The notes beneath the pieces were generated by a model. That model saw only the letters and a list, made by a program, of their open reading frames with translations, was not told where the DNA came from and did not search any database. The position numbers and the translations under genes were made by a program. This document shows, piece by piece, positions 5,918-12,303 of a stretch of DNA of 14,200 bases (position 1 is its first letter; the number at the start of each line of letters is the position of its first letter). Source of the stretch: CAYLNH01 sp964384625 (lineage in GTDB: Bacteria; Verrucomicrobiota; Lentisphaeria; JABSQK01); assembly GCA_964384625.1 (NCBI GenBank), contig CAYLNH010000187.1, positions 1 to 14,200 of the forward strand, given 5' to 3'.

Positions 5918-7768
5918 ATGAGCAGACCGGATTTCGAGAAGAAAGCAACAGCCAAACGCGGCTTCAAGAAAGTCGACCGCCGTTTGGTCGGACACGTGCC
6001 TACGATCGCGTTGACCCCGGTGGTCGACGGCCGCGACGGCGCCTATGAGGACAACCTCGAACTGACCTGGAAGATGGTCGAGCGGGTCCACGACCTGATT
6101 GTCGACAACGTCTTCCTGCCGGACGGCACGCCGGTCAACGTCGTGGTTCCGCCGGAGATCGTCTACGGCGCCCGCACCGGCGCCCTGGCCGCTGCCTACT
6201 ACGCCAAACAGGGCGTTTGCGCCAACATCTTCATCAGCCGGTCCTGGGCGTACAGCGACGAGTTGATGAGCGCCTGCCAGGGCATCGGCAGCAGCGAATG
6301 GGTGCAGGCCGCCTACGGCCTGAATCAGACCGACCGCCCCGGCGCGGTCTGGCTCAAAGCGTTCTGTGCCGCCATGGACGAGAAAAACCGGCCGATCTTC
6401 TCGATCTACAACCCGGACCTCGAGAAGGAAGAGGGCGACATCGTGCCGTACGTGCGCGAGCGGCTGCTGCGCTTCGCTCGCTGTGCTGCGGCCATCGGCG
6501 AGATGCGCGGTAAGAACTACCTCAGCGTCGGCAGTGTGTCGATGGGCATCATCGGTTCCGACGTGCGTCGGAACGCCTTCCTCGACTACCTCGGCATGGG
6601 TACGGTGTCCTACGACATGGTCGGCGTCCAGGGCCGCATCGACCGCGGCTTCTACGACCACGACGAAGTGGCCAAGGCCGTCAAGTGGTTCAAGCAGCAG
6701 TTCAAGTACACCTGGAACGACAACGGCCCCCGCACCAACGACGACCTGCTTGAATACTGCGTCAAGACCGCCGTGGTCGTGCGCGACCTGATGCAGGGCA
6801 ACGCGACGCTGGGCAAGGCGAGCGTCGGCAAGAAACAGGGCTTCAAGGCCGACATCGAGCTGTCGCAGGGCCACAACGCCATCGCCGCCGGTACTCAGGG
6901 CCAGCGCCAATGGACCGATCTCAACCCGAACTTCGATCTGACCGAGTCGATCCTCACCAGTTCCTTCGACTGGGACGGCTATCGCGCGCCCTATGTCGTT
7001 GCCACGGAGAACGACAGTAAGAACGCCATCGGCATGCTGGTGGCAATGCTGTTGTCCGGCGCGCCGCAGTTGTTTGCCGATATCCGGACCAACTGGACCG
7101 CCGAAAGCATCAAGGCCGCCACCGGCGTGAACGTCAAGAAGGTCTGTCCGGAAGGGCTGATCGATAAGCGCAACTCCGGCGCCGGTTCACTCGACTACGC
7201 CGTCGATATCTACAAGATCGCCGGCTGCGGCTACGACACGCCGATTGCCGACGTGATGAACCAGGTGCGGGCCAAGAAGTCGCTGCAGAATGCGTTGATC
7301 AAGGAGGCCTGCGCCGGTACGACCTATATGGCTGCCATTCTCCAGTATTTCCCGGGCGACGGGCTGTCCAGTCACTACCGCACGCCGGGCGGCATCCCGA
7401 TGACCGCTTACCGTTACAACATGGTCGGCGAGACGATGACCTGCAGCGTGGTCGAGGGCGAGACCGTGGAATTGCCCGTCAGCGTTGCGGATCACATCAG
7501 CGGCGTGACCGACAAGACCTGGCCGGAAAGCTACTGGGTCCCGCGCGGCATGAGCAGCTTCGAGTACATGAACCGCATCGGCCCGAACCACGACGCCAAC
7601 TCGTTCGGGCTGATCGGCGCCGATATGATTACGCTGAACGCCATGCTGCGGATCCCCGTCGACATGCACAATGTCGATCCGGCCGACATTTTCCGGCCGA
7701 CCATGTGGGATCGCTTCGGCGGTGACGACTTCCGCGCCTGTGAATATCTCGGCCCGCTCTACGGCTGA
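5918..7768 (+). CDS. fucI: L-fucose isomerase
   Basis: The enzyme converts L-fucose to L-fuculose (often also D-arabinose to D-ribulose), the first step of fucose breakdown in the cytoplasm, using Mn2+. The 616-residue protein follows the E. coli enzyme along its length, including a PVVDGRDG start region, TDRPGAVWL, FSIYNPD, SVGSVSMGI, AAGTQGQRQWTD, SSFDWDG, VVATENDS and a GPLYG end. The metal and catalytic residues are in place: Glu364 in ATEND, Asp388 in FADIRT and His584 in DMHNVD. The Glu-Asp spacing of 24 equals that of E337 and D361 in E. coli. GGGAG at 5906-5910 sits 7 bases before the ATG. The gene has its own promoter and a downstream terminator-like hairpin, so it appears monocistronic. 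No fuculokinase, aldolase or fucose transporter is adjacent, which is unusual for a fuc pathway and suggests dispersed genes. Confidence 0.96.
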   Translation: MSRPDFEKKATAKRGFKKVDRRLVGHVPTIALTPVVDGRDGAYEDNLELTWKMVERVHDLIVDNVFLPDGTPVNVVVPPEIVYGARTGALAAAYYAKQGVCANIFISRSWAYSDELMSACQGIGSSEWVQAAYGLNQTDRPGAVWLKAFCAAMDEKNRPIFSIYNPDLEKEEGDIVPYVRERLLRFARCAAAIGEMRGKNYLSVGSVSMGIIGSDVRRNAFLDYLGMGTVSYDMVGVQGRIDRGFYDHDEVAKAVKWFKQQFKYTWNDNGPRTNDDLLEYCVKTAVVVRDLMQGNATLGKASVGKKQGFKADIELSQGHNAIAAGTQGQRQWTDLNPNFDLTESILTSSFDWDGYRAPYVVATENDSKNAIGMLVAMLLSGAPQLFADIRTNWTAESIKAATGVNVKKVCPEGLIDKRNSGAGSLDYAVDIYKIAGCGYDTPIADVMNQVRAKKSLQNALIKEACAGTTYMAAILQYFPGDGLSSHYRTPGGIPMTAYRYNMVGETMTCSVVEGETVELPVSVADHISGVTDKTWPESYWVPRGMSSFEYMNRIGPNHDANSFGLIGADMITLNAMLRIPVDMHNVDPADIFRPTMWDRFGGDDFRACEYLGPLYG

Positions 7769-7798
7769 GATCATTTGCGTTGTCCAGCTGAATATACT

Positions 7799-7828
7799 CC
7801 GGGGCTCGAACCAGGGCCCCGGGCTTTC
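7799..7828 (+). terminator. Rho-independent-like terminator after fucI
   Basis: CCGGGGC (7799-7805) pairs with GCCCCGG (7816-7822) around a 10-base loop and is followed by GCTTTCT. It lies 31 bases past the fucI stop. The T-tract is short and interrupted, but stem, position and tail together support a terminator. Confidence 0.6.
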
Positions 7829-7932
7829 TATCGCAGCCGGTTGTGTCGAGGCCGCCGGACGTGGATATCCGGGCGGGACAACGGCTCGCAGTGGAAGCCT
7901 GTTAAACTATTCCAGAGAAAGGCAGGTAGACA

Positions 7933-8490
7933 TTGAGCCCATTGGGTGACACCCGTTTCGCTGACGATACGTATCTTTCCCTTCTGATCAGGCACGAAGA
8001 GGCCGTTGCCCAGTTGTACAGCACGTTTCAGGAGACCATCAGCGCCGACTGGGATTTCTGGGGTAAGCTGACGGCCGAGGAACATGGCCACGCGAACATG
8101 CTCAGGCACGTTCGCGAGAAGATCGCCGCCGGCGATGTCGAACTCGACCACCGGCAGGTGCCCATGCGGGACATTCGGACGTCGATCGAGTTTATCGAAA
8201 AGGAGATCCACCAGGCGAAGACCGGCTCAATCAGTCCGGAGAAAGCCCTTGTCTTGGCGTTGCGGGCCGAGAGTACCATGGTTGAGCGCCGGTTCTTCAA
8301 GACCTTCAAAACGGATGTGCCGGAGATTGTTGAAGCCTTCGAACGCCTGCAGGAGCAGTCGCAGCAGCACTATCTGCGCATCGAGAAGATGGCGAAGAAC
8401 CCGCCCAGACGCCCTGCCTGGATGCGCACGCTGTTCGGCTCGATCCAGCGTCGGACCCAGCCGAAGAGCGAGAGGGAGGGCGACAGCTAG
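7933..8490 (+). CDS. Ferritin-like (rubrerythrin-type) four-helix protein
   Basis: The 185-residue, mostly helical protein has the pattern of the ferritin-like diiron superfamily. Helix A carries HEEAVAQLY (Glu22/Glu23), helix B carries E50-HG-H53 (the ExxH metal motif), helix C carries Glu113 and Glu118 in AESTMVERRF, and helix D carries His146 in QQHYLRIEKM. Where the second ExxH motif is expected, Ser143 occupies the acid position; the nearest acid is Glu141. The di-iron site may therefore be incomplete or rearranged. There is no rubredoxin-like Cys pair, so this is not a classical rubrerythrin. A basic, proline-rich tail follows residue 156. The start is TTG at 7933 with AGGT at 7924-7927; the next in-frame ATG would remove helix A and half of the metal ligands. 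The role may be iron or peroxide handling, but this is not certain. Confidence 0.7.
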   Translation: MSPLGDTRFADDTYLSLLIRHEEAVAQLYSTFQETISADWDFWGKLTAEEHGHANMLRHVREKIAAGDVELDHRQVPMRDIRTSIEFIEKEIHQAKTGSISPEKALVLALRAESTMVERRFFKTFKTDVPEIVEAFERLQEQSQQHYLRIEKMAKNPPRRPAWMRTLFGSIQRRTQPKSEREGDS

Positions 8491-8508
8491 ATGGTCAGAA
8501 CTCGCTCA

Positions 8509-8530
8509 GCCCGAGCGCTTGCGCTCGGGC
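8509..8530. terminator. Hairpin between convergent genes
   Basis: GCCCGAGCG (8509-8517) pairs perfectly over 9 bp with CGCTCGGGC (8522-8530), loop CTTG. It sits 18 bases after the ferritin-like gene and about 40 bases beyond the end of pyrB on the other strand, so it could end transcription from both sides. T-runs are lacking on both flanks. Its form is also like that of a REP-type repeat. Confidence 0.55.
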
Positions 8531-8567
8531 ATTACGGTGCGTGGGGTTGCCGGCTGTGGAAACCGGA

Positions 8568-9665
8568 CTACAACGCCGCCGCCGCGTCCAGGATCTCCTG
8601 GTCGACGCCGAATAACTTCGCAATAATTGCCACCCGCATCCACATGCCGTTGCGTTCCTGGCGCCAGTACACCACACGGTGGTCCTTGACGTAATCCACG
8701 CCTTCCTCGATCTCGTCGCGCTTGGGCAACGGGTGCAGCAGGTAGCACTCGTCTTTCATCTTCTGCAGATGATCGACGCGGAAGATAAAGTCCTCGCCGG
8801 CCTTCACATGGCCTTTGCCCGTGGCGGAGGCGTCCTTCTTGTCCCACTCATCCTGAATCCGCGTCATGTAGATCGCGTCGGCGTCGCCGATGACGGCATC
8901 GATCGAGTCCGCCTTGCAGTAGGGGATGCCGTGGTTGTCGAGGAACTCCAGAATATCCGATTTCATCTGGTACTTCTCCGGCGCGGCGAAGATCAACTTG
9001 ACGTCCTTGTAGTTCTTCATCAGGTACGACAGACTGCGCACTGTACGTCCGCGCTTCAGGTCGCCGACGAGCATGATCGTCTTGCCGTCGATGCCGCCGA
9101 CACGCTCGAAACTCTTCTCCAGTGTGTAGATATCCAGCAGTGACTGGGTCGGGTGCTGCTTGGCGCCGGAGCCGCCGGAGATGACCGGGATCGGGCGTTC
9201 GACGCCGTTGATGGTCAATCGTCGGTGTGCCTTCATCAGCGTCCAGAAGGCGATGCAGCCGGCGTCTTCGTTGTAGTGGCGCATGACTACCAGGTCGACG
9301 TACGAGATGAACGTACGGATGGAGTCCTGCAGCGATTCGCCCTTGGAAATCGAGGAGATCTTGACGTCGCGCACGCTCATGCGGGACATGCCCAGCATGG
9401 TCTGGGCGGCGTTGAACGAGAGGAAGGTTCGTGAACTCGGCTGGACGAAGAAGTTGAGCACACAGCGATGGCGCAGCAGCGTTGCCATCAGGTCGGCGCC
9501 GGCCGGATCCTTGTGCAGTTTGCGGGCGGCGTCGGAAAGCCGGCAGTAATAGTCCAACTGTTCGCGGTCGAACTGCTGGGCGTAGAGGATGGCGGAGTCT
9601 TTCAGGTACACGGCCTTGTCGGATTCGGGTAGACTCAGGAATTCTTCAAGGCTGAGATCGATCAT
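8568..9665 (-). CDS. pyrB: Aspartate carbamoyltransferase catalytic chain
   Basis: The enzyme joins carbamoyl phosphate and L-aspartate to give carbamoyl-aspartate, the committed step of pyrimidine synthesis. Active-site residues align with E. coli: the phosphate loop PSSRT (76-80, usually STRT, so Thr53 becomes Ser78), K108 in SKGES, R129 in VVMRH, H171 in HPTQ, R207 in GDLKRGRT, R269 and Q271 in MTRIQ, and the HPLPKRDE loop at 311. The set is complete, so activity is expected. It has 365 residues against about 310 in E. coli; most of the extra length is at the N-terminus (about 25-30 residues before the usual start). The start MIDLSLEE is preceded by GAGG about 10 bases upstream. No pyrI regulatory chain or other pyr gene is adjacent. 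The upstream region contains several hairpins that could regulate it. Confidence 0.95.
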   Translation of the reverse strand: MIDLSLEEFLSLPESDKAVYLKDSAILYAQQFDREQLDYYCRLSDAARKLHKDPAGADLMATLLRHRCVLNFFVQPSSRTFLSFNAAQTMLGMSRMSVRDVKISSISKGESLQDSIRTFISYVDLVVMRHYNEDAGCIAFWTLMKAHRRLTINGVERPIPVISGGSGAKQHPTQSLLDIYTLEKSFERVGGIDGKTIMLVGDLKRGRTVRSLSYLMKNYKDVKLIFAAPEKYQMKSDILEFLDNHGIPYCKADSIDAVIGDADAIYMTRIQDEWDKKDASATGKGHVKAGEDFIFRVDHLQKMKDECYLLHPLPKRDEIEEGVDYVKDHRVVYWRQERNGMWMRVAIIAKLFGVDQEILDAAAAL

Positions 9666-9740
9666 GCTGCGGCATCCTCAATGCTGGTTCAACGGCGTCA
9701 GTCCAGCGCCAATATACACAGCCTGAGAAACGTGTCTTGG

Positions 9741-9758
9741 CAATTCTCCAGAGAATTG
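9741..9758. repeat. AT-rich dyad upstream of pyrB
   Basis: CAATTCT (9741-9747) and AGAATTG (9752-9758) are inverted around CCAG. Two further GAATTC palindromes follow. Such a clustered dyad just upstream of a candidate -10 region could be an operator; no regulator gene is nearby to pair with it. Confidence 0.4.
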
Positions 9759-9861
9759 TGAATTCGTGCCGAATTCTTCGTTTGATCCCGTCGATCTCAA
9801 CGCTCTTGACTGGTGGACGGACTCAGTTACAGGGCCTGCGAGAAGGTTGCGGGATCGGGTT

Positions 9862-9914
9862 TCTGCTCGCCGAGCAGAGACCTCAAGCTCAGCTTGGGGA
9901 GTACCTGTACCCCC
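9862..9914 (-). terminator. Run of three hairpins after DUF1846
   Basis: Read on the - strand there is an imperfect hairpin at 9914-9897 (GGGGTAC-type stem with one mismatch), then one at 9899-9881 (about 8 bp, core AAGCT/AGCTT, one G-T pair), then TCTGCTC/GAGCAGA at 9878-9862 with a 3-base loop. The first two share bases 9897-9899 and compete. The run lies about 50-100 bases past the DUF1846 stop and about 200 bases before pyrB. No T-run is seen, so simple intrinsic termination is not proven. Confidence 0.45.
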
Positions 9915-9962
9915 ATCAGTTCAGACGGCACACCACAACCTTCGCCTTGGGTGTTGTCTGTT

Positions 9963-11480
9963 CTAACTCACAAACAGGCACTTCGTTGAAAAGTCCGGGT
10001 CGCTGGTCAGATTGACGCCGAGTTTGCGCAGACCGGCTTCATCACCGGGGGTCGGCATGTGCGTGATGTGGACCTCGCAGCCGCGGAGGTCCTTGAGCTT
10101 GTCGATCGCGGCTTGCGCCGCCGGGTTCATCGTGGCGCTGATGCTGAGCGCGATCAGAGTCTCTTCAAGATCGAGACTGATCATGCGGCCGCGCAGGATG
10201 TCCTTCTTGAAATGACTCAGGGAGTCGACGATATGCGGTGAAAGCAAATGCATGTCGTCGGGAATCATGGCCAGGTGCTTGACGGCATTGAGGACGAGGG
10301 CGGAGGCGGCGTGCATCAGGGGGGAGTTCTTGCCGGTGACGATGTCGCCGTCGGGCAGCTCAATAGCGGCCCCGCAGTAAATGCCTTCGTTGCCCTTCCC
10401 CTTGGTCTCGCCGTCAGCCGCCGCCTGCCGGGCCGGCATCACGACGCGGCGGCGGTCGAGCTCGATGTTGAGATCGCTCAACAGGGTCTTGACGCGTTGG
10501 ACGGTGTCCTTTTCCGACGAGCCCATCGCGTACTCGCAGGCGTAACGGAAATAGCGGCGGATGACCTCCTGGATGGCGGCTTCGCGCACGGCGGGGTCGT
10601 CGACGATGCCGTAGCCGGCCCGATTGACGCCCATGTCGGTGGGCGATTGATAGACTGATTCGTGGCCGGTGATCTTCTCGACAATGCGCCGGAGCAGGGG
10701 GAAGGCTTCGAGATCGCGATTGTAGTTGACGGCGCTTTCGTTGTAGGCTTCGAGATGGAAATGGTCGATGTGATTGCTGTCGTTCAAGTCGGCCGTGGCG
10801 GCCTCGTAGGCGATGTTGACGGGGTGTTTCAGGGGGATGTTCCAGATCGGAAAGGTCTCGAACTTGGCATAGCCGGATTGTCTGCCGCGCCGGTAGTCGT
10901 GGTAGAGCTGCGACAGGCAGGTGGCCATCTTGCCGCTGCCGGGGCCGGGGGCGGTTACTACGACGATCGGTTTCTCCGTCTCGATGTAGTCGTTGGCGCC
11001 GTAGCCCTCGGGGCTGACGATTAAATCGACATCCGACGGATAGCCTTTGGTGAACTTGTGGGTGTAGACGCGCAGGCCGCGGCGTTCCATGCGGTTCTTG
11101 AAGGACTTCGCCGCGGGCTGACCTTCGTAGCGGGTGATGACGACGGCAAGGACGTTGACGCCGCGGTCGTTGAGATCGTCGATGAGTTTCAGGGCGTCGG
11201 AGTCGTAGGTGATGCCGAAATCAGCCCGCAGTTTCTTGCGCTCGATGTCCCCCGCGAAGATGCAGAGGATGACCTCCACCTGGTCGCGCAGTTTTTGCAG
11301 CAGCCGCATCTTGACGTTGGGATCGAAGCCCGGCAGAACCCGTGCGGCGTGGTAGTCATACAACAGTTTGCCGCCGAATTCGAGGTAGAGTTTGTCATCA
11401 AAACGCTCGACGCGTTTCAGGATGGCGGCAGTCTGTTCTTCCAGATACTTCTCGTTGTCAAAGCCTGGCTTCTGGGGCAT
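9963..11480 (-). CDS. DUF1846 family protein
   Basis: The 505-residue protein matches the DUF1846 family along its length: a FDNEKYLEEQ start, LYLEFGGKLLYDYHAARVLPGFDP, ITRYEGQPAA, KGYPSDVDLIVSPEGYG, KFETFPIWN, KHPVNIAYEAATADLND and SPTDMGVN. A Walker-A-like glycine loop G179-PGSGK184 in VVVTAPGPGSGKMATCL suggests nucleotide or phosphate binding. The biochemical function of the family is not established as far as I know. I chose the ATG at 11480 rather than an upstream one because MPQKPGFDNE matches the usual family start and AAAGG lies 7 bases before it; an upstream start would add 28 unrelated residues. It is divergent from doxX with a 255-base gap and lies upstream of pyrB on the same strand. 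Confidence 0.9.
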   Translation of the reverse strand: MPQKPGFDNEKYLEEQTAAILKRVERFDDKLYLEFGGKLLYDYHAARVLPGFDPNVKMRLLQKLRDQVEVILCIFAGDIERKKLRADFGITYDSDALKLIDDLNDRGVNVLAVVITRYEGQPAAKSFKNRMERRGLRVYTHKFTKGYPSDVDLIVSPEGYGANDYIETEKPIVVVTAPGPGSGKMATCLSQLYHDYRRGRQSGYAKFETFPIWNIPLKHPVNIAYEAATADLNDSNHIDHFHLEAYNESAVNYNRDLEAFPLLRRIVEKITGHESVYQSPTDMGVNRAGYGIVDDPAVREAAIQEVIRRYFRYACEYAMGSSEKDTVQRVKTLLSDLNIELDRRRVVMPARQAAADGETKGKGNEGIYCGAAIELPDGDIVTGKNSPLMHAASALVLNAVKHLAMIPDDMHLLSPHIVDSLSHFKKDILRGRMISLDLEETLIALSISATMNPAAQAAIDKLKDLRGCEVHITHMPTPGDEAGLRKLGVNLTSDPDFSTKCLFVS

Positions 11481-11735
11481 GGAGGAGCCTTTCTGAGTGC
11501 AAAAGGTAGGACGGCACTGCGGCTCCCACAGCCATGCAGGGGAAGCAGGCGCCGACGACACCACTGGTTGTTGAACCCGACGGAACCACCGTAGCTGTCG
11601 CCAATGCCGGTTTCAAGGCGGAACACAGACATGGAGTGCGGCAACGGGAGATTTTCAGCGCCGCGGGCAGTCGTGTCTGGGAAAGCGACATGGCCGAGGA
11701 CCGGGTTGTGAATAGAAAACACAACGGAGGAACCT
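11481..11735. other. Divergent intergenic region, DUF1846 / DoxX
   Basis: This 255-base gap between divergent genes must hold both promoters, but I see no convincing -35/-10 pair on either strand. The only clear signals are the Shine-Dalgarno sites next to each gene: AAAGG (- strand) for DUF1846 and GGAGG at 11726-11730 for DoxX. Confidence 0.5.
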
Positions 11736-12203
11736 ATGAGAAATTGCTGCAAGTGGTTAACGCCCGATCGGCGTGCGGTATTGACGGATGCAGGCCGACT
11801 GCTCCTGCGCCTGTACTTCGGCGGCGCTATGCTTATGGCCCACGGCTGGGGCAAGCTGACGAACTTCGCCGACAAGAAAGATGTCTTCCCCGACCCCCTT
11901 GGCGTCGGCAGTACTGTCAGTCTGACGCTGGCTGTTTCCGCCGAGGTCGGCGCCGCACTCCTGGTGGTGGCCGGGCTGCTGACCCGGCTGGCCACCATTC
12001 CGCTCATGGCCACGATGGCGGTCGCCTTCTTCCTGGTGCACGGCGGCGACCCGTTCCGCAAACGAGAGCTGGCGCTGGTCTATCTCGTCGGCTATCTCGT
12101 TATTCTGCTGCTGGGCCCCGGAAAGTTCTCCCTGGACCATCTCATTTTCGGCCGCGGGCACTCCGACGACTTCCTCGATGACGACGCTGTGAAAGCCGAC
12201 TGA
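11736..12203 (+). CDS. DoxX family membrane protein
   Basis: The 155-residue inner-membrane protein has four predicted helices at about 17-35, 57-82, 84-102 and 111-127. It shows DoxX family marks: a HGWGKL motif (36-41) after helix 1, an acidic residue in helix 2 (SAEVGAALLVVAGL, Glu70), and G-P-G-K-F-S-L-D (127-134) after the last helix. DoxX-type proteins are linked to quinone and redox functions or oxidative-stress complexes in some bacteria, but the exact role varies and cannot be read here. GGAGG at 11726-11730 with a 5-base gap fixes the start. The C-terminal tail (FGRGHSDDFLDDD) is acidic and presumably cytoplasmic. It converges with the glycoside hydrolase gene. Confidence 0.88.
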   Translation: MRNCCKWLTPDRRAVLTDAGRLLLRLYFGGAMLMAHGWGKLTNFADKKDVFPDPLGVGSTVSLTLAVSAEVGAALLVVAGLLTRLATIPLMATMAVAFFLVHGGDPFRKRELALVYLVGYLVILLLGPGKFSLDHLIFGRGHSDDFLDDDAVKAD

Positions 12204-12224
12204 AAACACCCCTTGCGTTACCGC

Positions 12225-12285
12225 CGTCGTCCCAACTTCCTGCGGGTCCGGATGCCGCGTTTCGGGATGTTGCACCGGGACGACG
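12225..12285. terminator. Inverted repeat between convergent DoxX and glycoside hydrolase genes
   Basis: CGTCGTCCC (12225-12233) and GGGACGACG (12277-12285) are perfect 9-bp inverted copies 43 bases apart, in the 100-base gap between two converging genes. Flanking CCG and CGG bases extend the match with a one-base bulge. It may act as a bidirectional terminator with a long loop; no T-run is seen. Confidence 0.4.
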
Positions 12286-12303
12286 CGGCCGACTCGGATC
12301 GAC

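Larger units (their letters stand above)
9666..9962. promoter_or_regulatory. Structured pyrB upstream region
   Basis: This 297-base gap lies between the DUF1846 stop and the pyrB start, both on the - strand. In pyrB transcript order it holds two overlapping and so mutually exclusive hairpins (9897-9914 and 9881-9899), a 7-bp hairpin (TCTGCTC 9862-9868 with GAGCAGA 9872-9878), then CAATTCT/AGAATTG (9741-9758) and two GAATTC sites at 9761-9777. A weak -10-like TATATT on the - strand lies at 9716-9711, with no well-spaced -35. The region may terminate DUF1846 transcription, control pyrB, or both. No gene was found in it. Confidence 0.45.

Noticed and set aside
5861..6910. A 349-codon open frame on the - strand opposite fucI
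   Set aside because: It is the antisense shadow of a clear fucI gene, with a His/Val/Ala-rich low-information translation.
11481..11564. Upstream start for the DUF1846 gene adding 28 residues
   Set aside because: The extra residues do not fit the family, and the ATG at 11480 has AAAGG at 7 bases and begins with the conserved FDNEKYLEEQ region.
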